A DNA stretch of 23,917 nucleotides from CAZGKX01 sp964525945 (GCA_964525945.1 CAZGKX010000043.1:1-23917); one strand, 5' to 3'; positions 14,485-23,002 are shown, counted from the first letter of the stretch. Numbers and translations are program-made. Notes: generated by a model not told the origin, from the sequence alone.

Positions 14485-16480
14485 AGCGCCCACTGACTCG
14501 ACGCAACATCCATGCACTAAGCAACACGGTTGACAAAATACTTAAGACCAAACCATAGGAATTTTCCCAGCCCGAGCCCACTAAACGAAGTGCGTCGGGG
14601 CTGTGCAATATTGAAAAAGGGATGGCCAATATCACATCAAGCAGCGCAGAGCCAGCCACCAACCCACAAGCAACCCGCGTGCCAATTTGCACGTGTTGTT
14701 TTTCTTGGAGTGGAGCCAATTGCTTTTTATGAAGGCGTTGATTGGCCAACAACGCAATCATCCCCCCTAAAAATAAAGGGAAAGACGAGGACAACGGCAA
14801 ATACATACCAATAGCCACTCCTAAAATGGACAATTGGAAGTAACGCTGCAATTTCAAGGCACGATTACAAAAAATAATGACCGCGATAACCAATGCCCCA
14901 ACGAACAGCATCCCCCAAGGCAAACTGTGACTAAAGACCGCCTCTGTAATCGCTGCTAATAAAGCCGCTGTTGGCGCGGGCAAAGATTGGCTCATGTCCA
15001 TCCCTGCGTGCGGCATGACGCCTGCAATTCCATACACGTTGAACAACAACTGCATTACCGGCGGAATAACAAGGGAGGAAATGACAACCCCCAACAACAA
15101 CATCACTTGTTGTTTCCAAGGCGTGGCACCCACCAATTGCCCTACTTTTAAATCTTGGGTATTGTCATTGGCAATCGCAGCAATGCCCGTCACCACAGCA
15201 CCGATGATAATGACCATTGCTTCTGCGGCCCCTATTTGCGCGGTGGTCAGTGGCAAAGGCACCACCTTGTTCACGAACGTTAAGAGTAACCATGCTGCAA
15301 ATAGAATGCCGGCAATCACCACTGAACTGCCCGGACTGGCGGTTACCCCAACCATGCCTGAAAAATAGCCCGTGATCACGGAAAATAAAAAACCAACAAT
15401 CAACACATAAAAAACACCGCCAAAAATAAAACCCAATCCAAAAGGTTCTTGCACCCCAATTTGTTGCAATGGGAAGATGGTTTTGAAAAACCAAAACAAT
15501 AATACGGCCATTACAGTTACACCCAACAAAATATAAGGCAACGGAATATCTCTATCGGTGCGAGGAATAAGCACTGCTTGTTGTTTTTTGTCTGAAAAAT
15601 CACGCCAAGACAAATGCATGCTGTTGATCAAAGGTTTGAGCAAATGAATAAACGTCCAAACACCGGCAAACAGCATAGCGCCGATACCTAGGTAACGAAG
15701 TTCATTGTTCCAAAGCAACATTGCAGCTTTCGGAGTGGCATGGTTGATCACGTACTCAGGAAAAAAATGGCTGGATATCGGCAACGCAATGATCCAACTC
15801 AAAATAGCGCCAAAAATAATACTGGTGGCCATACCAGGGCCCACCAAAAACCCAGCACCAATCATGGTTGCAGAAAACCCCATGCCCAATCCAAAAATAG
15901 AACGGTAGCTCACAAACCAGTAATTCCAACTGTTGGCAATGATTTTAAAACCCACTTGCAACAATTCGAGCCCAGCCCCGACCACACTGCCCCATACAAT
16001 ATCGCTTAACCCTATTTTTTCAGTCGAGGACTTAAGCACTTCAGCAATAGCGCGACCTTCAGGAAATTTAAGGGCTTGATCACGCACCAACACCCGGCGC
16101 AGTGGGATAGAAAACAGCACGCCTAAAATGCCACCGCTGACTGCAATAAAAAAATTAGTCCAATAATCAAAATGGTGCCAATATTCAATAATGATTAACG
16201 CAGGAATGGTGTAAACAATGCCGCCTGCCACGGCTTCACCCGCAGATGCGGCGGTTTGCACCGCATTGTTTTCAAGAATGGTGGCGTTTTTAAAAAGACG
16301 CAGCACACCCATGGAGATAATGGCTGCCGGAATAGACGCCGAGGTTAAAATACCTAGTTTTAACGCCAAATAAGCATTGGACATGGCCAATAGCACGGTT
16401 AAAACAATGGCTAACAAAACACTACGCAGGGTTAATTCTGCTACACGTTCCTCTGCTGTAATAAATGGTATGTGACTCAT
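14483..16480 (-). CDS. OPT family oligopeptide transporter
   Basis: A 665-residue polytopic inner-membrane protein that fits the OPT superfamily, proton-coupled importers of small peptides and, in the YSL branch, metal chelates. The start reads ERVAELTLRSVLLAIVLTVLLAMSNAYLALKLG, the usual first helix of bacterial OPTs. It is followed by ENNAVQTAASAGEAVAGGIVYTIPALI, the highly conserved (N)xVQTxAxAGExxAxGxxFTxPAL region, and later GxxSDxKxG-like DNTQDLKVGQLVGATPWKQQ. About 15-16 hydrophobic segments are visible. The ATG at 16480 has AAGGAG seven bases upstream. It is 11 bases downstream of the SDR gene and probably shares its transcript. The substrate is not readable; peptide uptake would suit an intracellular lifestyle based on amino-acid use, which is inference. 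Confidence 0.9.
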   Translation of the reverse strand: MSHIPFITAEERVAELTLRSVLLAIVLTVLLAMSNAYLALKLGILTSASIPAAIISMGVLRLFKNATILENNAVQTAASAGEAVAGGIVYTIPALIIIEYWHHFDYWTNFFIAVSGGILGVLFSIPLRRVLVRDQALKFPEGRAIAEVLKSSTEKIGLSDIVWGSVVGAGLELLQVGFKIIANSWNYWFVSYRSIFGLGMGFSATMIGAGFLVGPGMATSIIFGAILSWIIALPISSHFFPEYVINHATPKAAMLLWNNELRYLGIGAMLFAGVWTFIHLLKPLINSMHLSWRDFSDKKQQAVLIPRTDRDIPLPYILLGVTVMAVLLFWFFKTIFPLQQIGVQEPFGLGFIFGGVFYVLIVGFLFSVITGYFSGMVGVTASPGSSVVIAGILFAAWLLLTFVNKVVPLPLTTAQIGAAEAMVIIIGAVVTGIAAIANDNTQDLKVGQLVGATPWKQQVMLLLGVVISSLVIPPVMQLLFNVYGIAGVMPHAGMDMSQSLPAPTAALLAAITEAVFSHSLPWGMLFVGALVIAVIIFCNRALKLQRYFQLSILGVAIGMYLPLSSSFPLFLGGMIALLANQRLHKKQLAPLQEKQHVQIGTRVACGLVAGSALLDVILAIPFSILHSPDALRLVGSGWENSYGLVLSILSTVLLSAWMLRRVSGR

Positions 16481-16491
16481 TCAACAACTCC

Positions 16492-17247
16492 TTAATCTAA
16501 GGCAGGCACTGCATGGGGTGGAGTAAGCCATGAAGGATGGTGGCTTTCGTCATAAATATCCCACTCTTTCGATGCAAACAGCCCTCTATCAATATCCAAT
16601 AACAACCAACATAAAAATGCAGCCACACATTGAGGGGTTAATAAACGGTTTTCACGCTTTAATTGTTCAAAAAAATGTCTTTTTTCTGCGGCCATATGAA
16701 CCGTTTCTCTAATTTTTGCTTGCATAGGGGTGTCGATGATGCCCGGCATAACATGGGCAAAAGCCACGTCTGCGCACTCCAATTGCCAGCATTGCGTCAA
16801 CATCGCCAACGCGGCTTTAGAAACACAATAAGCTGACCAGCCAGCAACCGGAAAATAAGCCGCGCCAGAACCAATATTTAACACACGACCATGGTGCAAT
16901 TGTTTGCATAAAAGTTGACTGAGAAAAAGAGGCGCTGCAACATTGGTGGCCATGCATTGCTGCCAATCTTTTTCTTGAATCGCCAAGATGGGCGCCATGG
17001 GTTCAATAATACCCGCATTGTGCACCAAACCCTGCAAAGGTAATCCGGCTAAACGTTCTGTTATTTTTAACCGCCCCTCAGCCGTGGATACATCAGCTTC
17101 AAACCAGTCGATCAAAGAAGAGGTTGCGGCCGTTGCAGCCAGAGTTTGTGCATTGCGACCAACAATCATTACGGATTGACGGCGCGTGGCTAGTGCTTGA
17201 GCAAGTGCTTGGCCTATTCCCTGTCCTCCTCCGGTCACTACAAACAT
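16492..17247 (-). CDS. SDR family NAD(P)-dependent oxidoreductase
   Basis: A 251-residue classical short-chain dehydrogenase. The cofactor site is TGGGQGIG (5-12), with arginine following the second strand (VGRN), which favours NADPH. NAG is at 77-79, the structural asparagine at 102, and the catalytic serine at about 127 (NIGSGAA); the catalytic pair is Y140 and K144 (YCVSK); then PGIIDTPM. The overall look (short, VTGGGQGIG start, GSGAAxxPxxGWxAYCxSKAAL, MPGxIDTxMQ) resembles the sepiapterin-reductase/benzil-reductase subgroup, so a small dicarbonyl or pteridine-like substrate is possible; this is not proven. The start has an AGGGGG four bases upstream. It is the first gene of an operon with the OPT transporter and is divergent from the IcmL-like gene. 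Confidence 0.88.
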   Translation of the reverse strand: MFVVTGGGQGIGQALAQALATRRQSVMIVGRNAQTLAATAATSSLIDWFEADVSTAEGRLKITERLAGLPLQGLVHNAGIIEPMAPILAIQEKDWQQCMATNVAAPLFLSQLLCKQLHHGRVLNIGSGAAYFPVAGWSAYCVSKAALAMLTQCWQLECADVAFAHVMPGIIDTPMQAKIRETVHMAAEKRHFFEQLKRENRLLTPQCVAAFLCWLLLDIDRGLFASKEWDIYDESHHPSWLTPPHAVPALD

Positions 17248-17387
17248 AATACCCCCTGCATTTGAATTGTGCTGATGATAACAGACCTGCTCTTATTTTT
17301 GTATGCGGTTGAATTAAATCTTAGATAGTGGCAAAGTAACCAGTTGACATGGCGTTTGTTAAGTATTTTTACATAAGGAAATCATCA

Positions 17388-18086
17388 ATGACAAAGACGT
17401 TGCCAAAAGTTTTGTGCTTTTTATTCCTAGGCCCTCTTGTTTACGCCGATAATGCGTTGCCACCAGCCCCGCAACCCATCACCCCCATGCCTTCAACAGC
17501 CCCTCCTCAAACCGTAACCACGCCTCCCCCGGCTCCCCCACCTCCCTCGAGTGTAACGCCTGTTGTTAAAGAAACACCAGCGGTGCCGGTTAAACCAGTT
17601 CCTGTGATCAATTGCAACTACCACATTTCGCCATCCACTCTCAAAATTGATCAATCCGTGGTGTCGATTTGGGCACAAAATGCCACCAAACAATTTTTTG
17701 ATTTAAATTTTAGCAATATTGATTCGCAAGTGAGTTCTTTAAAAGCGTGCTTTACTGAGCAAGGCTGGCAAAGTTTCAGCTCAGCGTTGTTGCAATCAGG
17801 AAATATCAATGCCATTAAAACTCAAAATCTAATGGTCATTGGCCAGATTGACGGCGTAATAAGCATTACACCGAGCCAAGAAAATCAATGGAAAGCTACG
17901 ATTCCGATGCAGGTCGTGTATCAAAATGAGAAAGAGCGTTTGACACAATTATTGACCGTGGATTTGTTAATCGGACGCAAACCCTCAGGTGATCTGGGGG
18001 TCATGCAAATGATCGCAGTACCTCGCGAAACCACGTCCTCCACTGCATCTCCCGTGGTCGTCATCCCCACTACCCCACCCCAATAA
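17388..18086 (+). CDS. Secreted DotI/IcmL-family protein with proline-rich linker
   Basis: 232 residues from ATG 17388, eight bases after AAGGA; the frame extends upstream to an ATG at 17349 without such a site. A signal peptide spans 1-20 (cleavage after VYA). Residues 25-72 are a proline-rich spacer (PPAPQP, TPPPAPPPPSS). Residues 85-212 match the periplasmic domain of DotI/IcmL: WAQNATKQFFDLNFSN, FTEQGWQSFSSALLQSGNI, IPMQVVYQNEKE, then LTVDLLIGRKPSGDLGVMQMIA, parallel to the EGWQxF, MPLLVTYQ and RGIGIAQF motifs of IcmL. True IcmL has an N-terminal membrane anchor and is part of the inner-membrane complex of the type IVB secretion system; this paralogue has a cleavable signal and a linker, so it probably works in the periplasm. 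There is no neighbouring dot/icm gene. Tandem TAA stops. Confidence 0.8.
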   Translation: MTKTLPKVLCFLFLGPLVYADNALPPAPQPITPMPSTAPPQTVTTPPPAPPPPSSVTPVVKETPAVPVKPVPVINCNYHISPSTLKIDQSVVSIWAQNATKQFFDLNFSNIDSQVSSLKACFTEQGWQSFSSALLQSGNINAIKTQNLMVIGQIDGVISITPSQENQWKATIPMQVVYQNEKERLTQLLTVDLLIGRKPSGDLGVMQMIAVPRETTSSTASPVVVIPTTPPQ

Positions 18087-18100
18087 TAAACCCATACCCA

Positions 18101-18144
18101 CCGAGCCGCGACCGTAAGGGCATGTCCTTCCGGTCGCAGCTCGG
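18101..18144. repeat. Long hairpin between convergent genes
   Basis: Arms CCGAGCCGCGACCG (18101-18114) and CGGTCGCAGCTCGG (18131-18144) pair with a single mismatch. The loop holds a further short stem (AAGG...CCTT), so nearly the whole 44 bases can fold back. It is G+C-rich compared with its surroundings and sits between the stops of the IcmL-like and L,D-transpeptidase genes. It may act as a bidirectional terminator (short TTTT after the right arm) or be a member of a dispersed REP-like family. Confidence 0.65.
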
Positions 18145-18159
18145 ATTTTGGGCGAGATC

Positions 18160-18786
18160 TTAAGAGGCGGGTTGTGGTGCTGGGCTGCTGTTTTTGGTCA
18201 GCCAATCGCCATCACCATTTTCATCTTCATACGAGAGCACCGTGACGCGCGTGCCAATGGTAATAAACTGTTCGTTTAACCATTTCGCGGCACTCGGTAA
18301 GACACGAATACAGCCGTGGCTGGTGTTTGATTCAGGTACATCAAACGCAGCATGGATCGTAAAGCCTTGGAAAAAATACATGCAATAAGGCATTTTTGCC
18401 CCGCCTTCTGTTTCCACGGGGTATTCACCTGATTTGCAATTAGCGCCCCGTTTATTGTAAACACGGAATGTACCCGTTACCGTACGGCAAGATTTTCCGG
18501 ATTCTTCACAAATGTCTTTGCCACCGGAGGCACTGCCCGTCATAACACGCAGACCCTCGGGATCATAAGCTGCCCAAGCGAAATTTTGAGGATCGAAAAT
18601 GAATTGCTTTTGACCTGTCGCTGGTATTTGTTTGGGGAAATAGCTACGTCCACGCCTATCCCTTAAATAATGGGTGGTATGATGGACATAACCATTGTCG
18701 TCCGTAATATACGTTGACTCATCATTCTCTATACAGGCAGTTAGCCCTAAACACATCACTAAAACAAAGACCCACATCTTGTTCAT
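18160..18786 (-). CDS. L,D-transpeptidase lipoprotein (YkuD domain)
   Basis: A 208-residue envelope enzyme. The signal sequence ends in a lipobox LTAC (C18), so the protein is probably lipidated. The YkuD catalytic site is complete: H145 (TIHAAF) and SHGCIR with the nucleophile C159 and R161. Such enzymes form 3-3 peptidoglycan cross-links or attach proteins to peptidoglycan. The first part of the domain (QFIFDPQNFAWAAYDPEG...MTGSASGGKDIC) follows the family pattern. Four additional cysteines (93, 100, 117, 135) flank the active site and could form two disulfides in the periplasm. The Shine-Dalgarno is AAGGG nine bases upstream. The miniature inverted-repeat element begins only 31 bases upstream of the start, so the native promoter has probably been altered or partly replaced. 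Confidence 0.9.
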   Translation of the reverse strand: MNKMWVFVLVMCLGLTACIENDESTYITDDNGYVHHTTHYLRDRRGRSYFPKQIPATGQKQFIFDPQNFAWAAYDPEGLRVMTGSASGGKDICEESGKSCRTVTGTFRVYNKRGANCKSGEYPVETEGGAKMPYCMYFFQGFTIHAAFDVPESNTSHGCIRVLPSAAKWLNEQFITIGTRVTVLSYEDENGDGDWLTKNSSPAPQPAS

Positions 18787-18817
18787 GAAACAGTACCCTT
18801 ACACTATTAAAAAAAAC

Positions 18818-18962
18818 GGTTCTACCGGAATTCCCGGGGCAGTCTTCCCAGCGAAGGCGGGGATCCATCACTGAAGTGGCATTCAACCAAGGCTGAGATA
18901 GATCCCCGCCTTCGCTGGGATGACAAATGAATGAACATACCCCGGGAATTCCGGTAGAGCCC
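18818..18962. mobile_element. MITE-like element with nested perfect inverted repeats
   Basis: About 145 bases without coding capacity. The terminal inverted repeats are 22 bases (18818-18839 and 18940-18961; GGTTCTACCGGAATTCCC...) with one mismatch. An inner pair of perfect 19-base inverted repeats, CCCAGCGAAGGCGGGGATC (18847-18865) and its complement (18901-18919), surrounds a 35-base unique centre. AAAAAAC occurs directly on both sides (18811-18817 and 18963-18969), possibly a target duplication, though it is low in complexity. The CCCAGCGAAGGCGGGGATC type of sequence resembles dispersed repeats known in many proteobacteria. The element separates the transpeptidase start from the ettA stop. 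Confidence 0.75.
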
Positions 18963-18970
18963 AAAAAACA

Positions 18971-20644
18971 TCAATCATGCAATCGACGGTATTTGATACG
19001 AGAAGGCCGATTCGCTTTGTCACCTAAACGACGCTTACGATCTTCTTCATAATCAGAGTAATTGCCCTCAAAAAACGTCACTTGTGAATCACCTTCAAAC
19101 GCCATTAAATGCGTGCAAATTCTATCTAAAAACCATCGATCATGCGAGACCACAATGGCACATCCAGGAAATGTTAAAATAGCATCTTCCAAAGCACGCA
19201 ATGTTTCCACATCCAGATCATTACTGGGCTCATCCAGTAAAATAACATTGGCGCCGCGCTTCAGTAATTTTGCTAAATGAACACGATTGCGCTCACCACC
19301 GGACAATTGCGACATTTTTTTCTGTTGGTCTGTGCCTTTAAAATTAAAGCGCCCCACATAAGCCCGTGAAGGCATTTGGAATGAACCGACTTGCATAATG
19401 TCATGGCCGTCCGAAATTTCTTCCCAAACGGTTTTATTATCCTGCAAATGATCCCGCATTTGATCCACGTAAGCCAATTGCACGGTATCGCCAACACGAA
19501 TTTGTCCACTATCAGGCTGCTCTTGTTGGGTCAACATTTTTAAAAACGTGGATTTCCCAGCACCATTGGGTCCAATAATACCCAGAACACCGCCTTTGGG
19601 TAGCTTAAAGTTCAATCCTTCAAACAAAACGCGCTCGGAGAATGCTTTGCTCAGATCAATGCCTTCCAGCACCAAGTCGCCTAAACGCTCGCCAGGTGGA
19701 ATATACAATTCATTGGTTTCATTGCGTTTTTGGAACTCTTTTGAATTCATTTCATCAAAACGCGCTAGCCTTGCTTTGTTTTTCGCATGCCGTCCTTTTG
19801 GCGAAGTTCGCACCCATTCCAATTCGGCTTTGATAGCACGTTGATGGGATGCTTCTTGGCGTTGTTCACGCTCTAAACGTTCATTTTTTTGCTCAAGCCA
19901 AGCCGTGTAATTTCCTTTGTAAGGAATACCTTCGCCTCGATCAAGTTCCAATATCCATTCCGCGGCATTGTCCAAGAAATAACGATCATGGGTGATGGCC
20001 ACCACAGTCCCGGCAAATTCTTCCAAATAACGTTCAAGCCAAGCCACACTTTCCGCATCCAGATGGTTGGTTGGCTCGTCAAGCAACAACATGTCAGGGC
20101 TTGATAATAACAAACGGCACAAAGCCACGCGCCGCCGTTCACCCCCGGAAAGCACACTGATTTTGCTGTCCCAATCCGGCAAGCGCAATGCGTCAGCCGC
20201 GATGTCAAGTTTGCGATCCAGATCCCAACCACCGCCCGCTTCGATGGCATGTTGCAAATCCCCTTGTTGCACCAACAAGGTGTTCATTTCATCATCGGAC
20301 ATGGGCTCCGCAAAACGCATGCTAATTTCATCAAACTTTTGCAACAGGGATTTCATATCCGCAACGGCTTCTTCAACCACTTCACGTACCGTTTTTTGCA
20401 AATCAATTTCCGGTTCCTGGGCCAAATAACCAATTTTAATGCCGGGTTGAGGCCGAGCTTCACCTTCATAATGCTTATCCACACCGGCCATGATGCGTAA
20501 CAAGGTGGATTTACCTGACCCATTGACCCCCAAAACACCTATTTTGGCGCCGGGATAAAAACTCAAGGAAATATCTTTGAGAATAAATCGTTGATTTTCA
20601 ACAATTTTGCTCACATGGTTCATTGTGTAAATGTATTGAGACAT
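18971..20644 (-). CDS. ettA: Energy-dependent translational throttle protein EttA (ABC-F)
   Basis: 557 residues, the usual EttA length (555 in E. coli). Two ATP-binding cassettes: the first with Walker A GVNGSGKS (39-46), signature LSGGERRRVALCR, and Walker B LLLDEPTNHLD; the second with GPNGAGKS (near 355), LSGGERNRVHLAKLL and VILLDEPSNDLD. The interdomain linker (RLEREQRQEASHQRAIKAELEWVRTS... to RLARFDEM) is the charged P-site tRNA-interaction motif of ABC-F factors, and there is no membrane domain. EttA binds the ribosomal E site and gates the first peptide bond according to the ATP/ADP ratio. The start has GGAG five bases upstream. It lies 20 bases after tdh and is probably the last gene of kbl-tdh-ettA. 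Confidence 0.96.
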   Translation of the reverse strand: MSQYIYTMNHVSKIVENQRFILKDISLSFYPGAKIGVLGVNGSGKSTLLRIMAGVDKHYEGEARPQPGIKIGYLAQEPEIDLQKTVREVVEEAVADMKSLLQKFDEISMRFAEPMSDDEMNTLLVQQGDLQHAIEAGGGWDLDRKLDIAADALRLPDWDSKISVLSGGERRRVALCRLLLSSPDMLLLDEPTNHLDAESVAWLERYLEEFAGTVVAITHDRYFLDNAAEWILELDRGEGIPYKGNYTAWLEQKNERLEREQRQEASHQRAIKAELEWVRTSPKGRHAKNKARLARFDEMNSKEFQKRNETNELYIPPGERLGDLVLEGIDLSKAFSERVLFEGLNFKLPKGGVLGIIGPNGAGKSTFLKMLTQQEQPDSGQIRVGDTVQLAYVDQMRDHLQDNKTVWEEISDGHDIMQVGSFQMPSRAYVGRFNFKGTDQQKKMSQLSGGERNRVHLAKLLKRGANVILLDEPSNDLDVETLRALEDAILTFPGCAIVVSHDRWFLDRICTHLMAFEGDSQVTFFEGNYSDYEEDRKRRLGDKANRPSRIKYRRLHD

Positions 20645-20664
20645 GAAGACTCCAGTTTATTCAG

Positions 20665-21690
20665 TTATGACCAATCAAGAATGACTTTGCCCGATTGACC
20701 CGATGCCATGATTTGAAACGCCTCTTGATAATCAGCAACAGGAAAACGGTGCGTAATAACTGGGGATATGTCCAAGCCACTTTGCAACATAGCAATCATT
20801 TTATACCAAGTTTCAAACATTTCACGCCCATAGATACCTTTAATGACCAATCCCTTAAAAATAACTTGGTTCCAATCGACCGGTGTTTCTTGGGGGGGTA
20901 TACCGAGCAAAGCAATTTTTCCGCCGTGGTTCATGGCTTTCACCATGTCATTCAAAGCCAAAGGATTGCCTGACATTTCCAATCCCACGTCAAACCCTTC
21001 AGACATGCCCAATTCATCCATGACATCACGAATGGGTTGGTATTTTACATTGACCGCATGGCTTGCACCCATTTTACGCGCAAGCTCTAAACGGTAATCG
21101 TTCACATCGGTAATGACAATATGCCGGGCACCAATATGGCGTAAAATGGCAACAGCCATGATACCAATGGGGCCAGCCCCTGTGATGAGCACATCCTCAC
21201 CCACGACATTAAACGCGAGAGCACAATGCGTGGCATTACCGAGTGGATCAAGAACAGCGGCTTGTTCCGCTGTAATGCTATCTGGTAACAGCATGACGTT
21301 GCTTGCCGGTATGGCTAAATATTCCGCAAAGCTACCCGGACGGTTCACACCAACGCCCAAAGTGTTACGACAAAGATGTTGTCGGCCAGCACGGCAATTT
21401 CGGCAATGGCCGCACGTGATATGTCCTTCGCCAGACACACGGTTACCAACTTTCAAGCCCGTTACGCCCTCACCGACAGCAACGATTGTTCCGTAAAACT
21501 CATGACCAACGGTCATGGGTACAGGGATCGTGGCCTGTGCCCAATCGTCCCAAGAATAAATATGAATGTCTGTGCCGCAAATAGCGGTCTTTTCAATTTT
21601 AATCAGTACATCATTGACACCATATTCTGGTGTTGGAACATCCGTTAACCAAATGCCTGGTTCACGTTTTGCTTTCACTAATGATTTCAT
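20665..21690 (-). CDS. tdh: L-threonine 3-dehydrogenase
   Basis: Zinc- and NAD-dependent medium-chain dehydrogenase that oxidises L-threonine to 2-amino-3-oxobutanoate, the first step of threonine catabolism to glycine. 341 residues from ATG 21690, the same length as E. coli Tdh; GAGG lies six bases upstream, while the frame's earlier TTG at 21702 overlaps the kbl stop and is rejected. Catalytic zinc site C38 (AICGTD), H63 and E64 (GHEF); structural zinc cysteines 93, 96, 99 and 107 (CGHCRNCRAGRQHLC); nucleotide-binding GAGPIG; conserved GIYGREMFETWYKM near the C-terminus. It follows kbl by eight bases, so the product can pass directly to Kbl. Confidence 0.97.
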   Translation of the reverse strand: MKSLVKAKREPGIWLTDVPTPEYGVNDVLIKIEKTAICGTDIHIYSWDDWAQATIPVPMTVGHEFYGTIVAVGEGVTGLKVGNRVSGEGHITCGHCRNCRAGRQHLCRNTLGVGVNRPGSFAEYLAIPASNVMLLPDSITAEQAAVLDPLGNATHCALAFNVVGEDVLITGAGPIGIMAVAILRHIGARHIVITDVNDYRLELARKMGASHAVNVKYQPIRDVMDELGMSEGFDVGLEMSGNPLALNDMVKAMNHGGKIALLGIPPQETPVDWNQVIFKGLVIKGIYGREMFETWYKMIAMLQSGLDISPVITHRFPVADYQEAFQIMASGQSGKVILDWS

Positions 21691-21698
21691 GCATGTCC

Positions 21699-22886
21699 TC
21701 AATTAATAATGCCTAATTCTCGCCCGACTTTTGCAAATGCAGTTAACGCTTTGTCCAAATGATGGATATCCAATGCGGCTGACATTTGAGTCCGAATGCG
21801 TGCCAATCCTTTAGGTACAACAGGAAAGGAGAAGCCAACAACATAAATGCCTTCCAACAGCAACAGTTCCGCCATACGACTTGCCAAAGCCGCATCACCC
21901 AACATCACCGGAATAATGGCATGCTCTCCTGGAACTAATTTAAACCCCAATTGACTCAATCCGGTGCGAAAATAATCCGCATTCCGTTTTAATTTTTGAC
22001 GTAACGAAGTATCCTTTTGTAAAAAATCCAAAACTGCAATGGATGTTTGTGCGATAACAGGGGCTAACGTGTTTGAAAAAAGATAGGGGCGAGAACGCTG
22101 CCTTAACCATTCAATCACTGTGGCTTTGCCAGCAGTATAACCGCCAGACGCACCCCCTAAAGCTTTACCCAATGTCCCGGTCAGTATATCAATTTTATCG
22201 GCGACCCCAAAATGTTCGGGTGTACCACGCCCGGATTCACCAATAAATCCCACAGCATGGGAATCATCGACCATCACCATGGCATCGTGTTTTTCAGCCA
22301 ATTCACAAATGGCCGGTAAATTCGCTAAAATGCCGTCCATTGAAAACACGCCATCCGTTGCAATCAAACGAAATCGAGCATTTTTTGCCGCAACGAGCTG
22401 CTCTTCAAGTGCTTTCATATCATTATTGGCATAGCGCAAACGTTGCGCTTTACACAATCTCACGCCATCGATAATACTGGCATGGTTCAAGGCATCACTG
22501 ATGATAGCATCTTCAGGCCCTAATATTGTTTCAAACAAACCGGTGTTGGCATCAAAACAAGATGAATATAGAATGGTGTCTTCCATATTTAGAAATTCAC
22601 TGATTTTTTTTTCCAGGGATTTGTGGGGGGTTTGTGTTCCGCATATAAAACGAACAGACGCCATTCCGTAGCCGTATTGCTGCAATGCTTTTTGGCCTTC
22701 AGCGATAAAATTCGGATGATTGGCCAGCCCTAGATAATTGTTGGCGCACAAATTAATCACTTCATCATGGTTTACCCGCACAGAGCCTTGTTGTTGACTA
22801 GAGATAATACGCTCTGATTTATACAATCCCTCATTTTTAAGATGAGTAAGCTCTGTTTGCAAATAGTCTGTGAAACGATCACTCAT
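21699..22886 (-). CDS. kbl: Glycine C-acetyltransferase (2-amino-3-ketobutyrate CoA ligase)
   Basis: PLP-dependent alpha-oxoamine synthase that cleaves 2-amino-3-oxobutanoate with CoA to glycine and acetyl-CoA. 395 residues (E. coli 398). Features: LCANNYLGLANHP near residue 50, MASVRFICGTQTPHKSLE, the cofactor-contact region DDSHAVGFIGESGRGTPEH, and the Schiff-base lysine K241 in TLGKALGGASGG. The start has AGGAG six bases upstream. It is the first gene of kbl-tdh(-ettA) and is divergent from the PCMT-like gene. AONS and serine palmitoyltransferase relatives are excluded by the adjacency to tdh and the Kbl-specific GRGTPEH. Confidence 0.97.
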   Translation of the reverse strand: MSDRFTDYLQTELTHLKNEGLYKSERIISSQQQGSVRVNHDEVINLCANNYLGLANHPNFIAEGQKALQQYGYGMASVRFICGTQTPHKSLEKKISEFLNMEDTILYSSCFDANTGLFETILGPEDAIISDALNHASIIDGVRLCKAQRLRYANNDMKALEEQLVAAKNARFRLIATDGVFSMDGILANLPAICELAEKHDAMVMVDDSHAVGFIGESGRGTPEHFGVADKIDILTGTLGKALGGASGGYTAGKATVIEWLRQRSRPYLFSNTLAPVIAQTSIAVLDFLQKDTSLRQKLKRNADYFRTGLSQLGFKLVPGEHAIIPVMLGDAALASRMAELLLLEGIYVVGFSFPVVPKGLARIRTQMSAALDIHHLDKALTAFAKVGRELGIIN

Positions 22887-23002
22887 ACGGCTCTCCTAAG
22901 AATGAATTCAATAGTTTAAATGCGGCGATGATAGCAAATAATGCACCACATCACTATGAATTCTTGCTAAAATCCTCACAACGTTTTACCCTAGGGCAGG
23001 TT

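Noticed and set aside
17344..17349. A perfect TTGACA as -35 of the IcmL-like gene promoter
   Set aside because: No acceptable -10 follows at 16-18 bases, and a start there would leave almost no room before the Shine-Dalgarno; kept only as a possibility.
18825..18839. GGAATTCCCGGGG (EcoRI/SmaI sites side by side) looked like a cloning polylinker or vector contamination
   Set aside because: It is part of a symmetrical 22-base terminal repeat present at both ends of a natural-looking element between two genes, with no other vector sequence.
18722..18964. An 80-codon minus-strand open frame running across the second inverted-repeat element
   Set aside because: It spans both arms of the repeat and the transpeptidase signal sequence in another frame and has no ribosome-binding site; such frames are a common artefact over dispersed repeats.
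21690..21702. tdh starting at TTG 21702
   Set aside because: This start overlaps the kbl stop, lacks a ribosome-binding site, and adds four residues absent from the family; ATG 21690 has GAGG at the right distance and gives exactly 341 residues.
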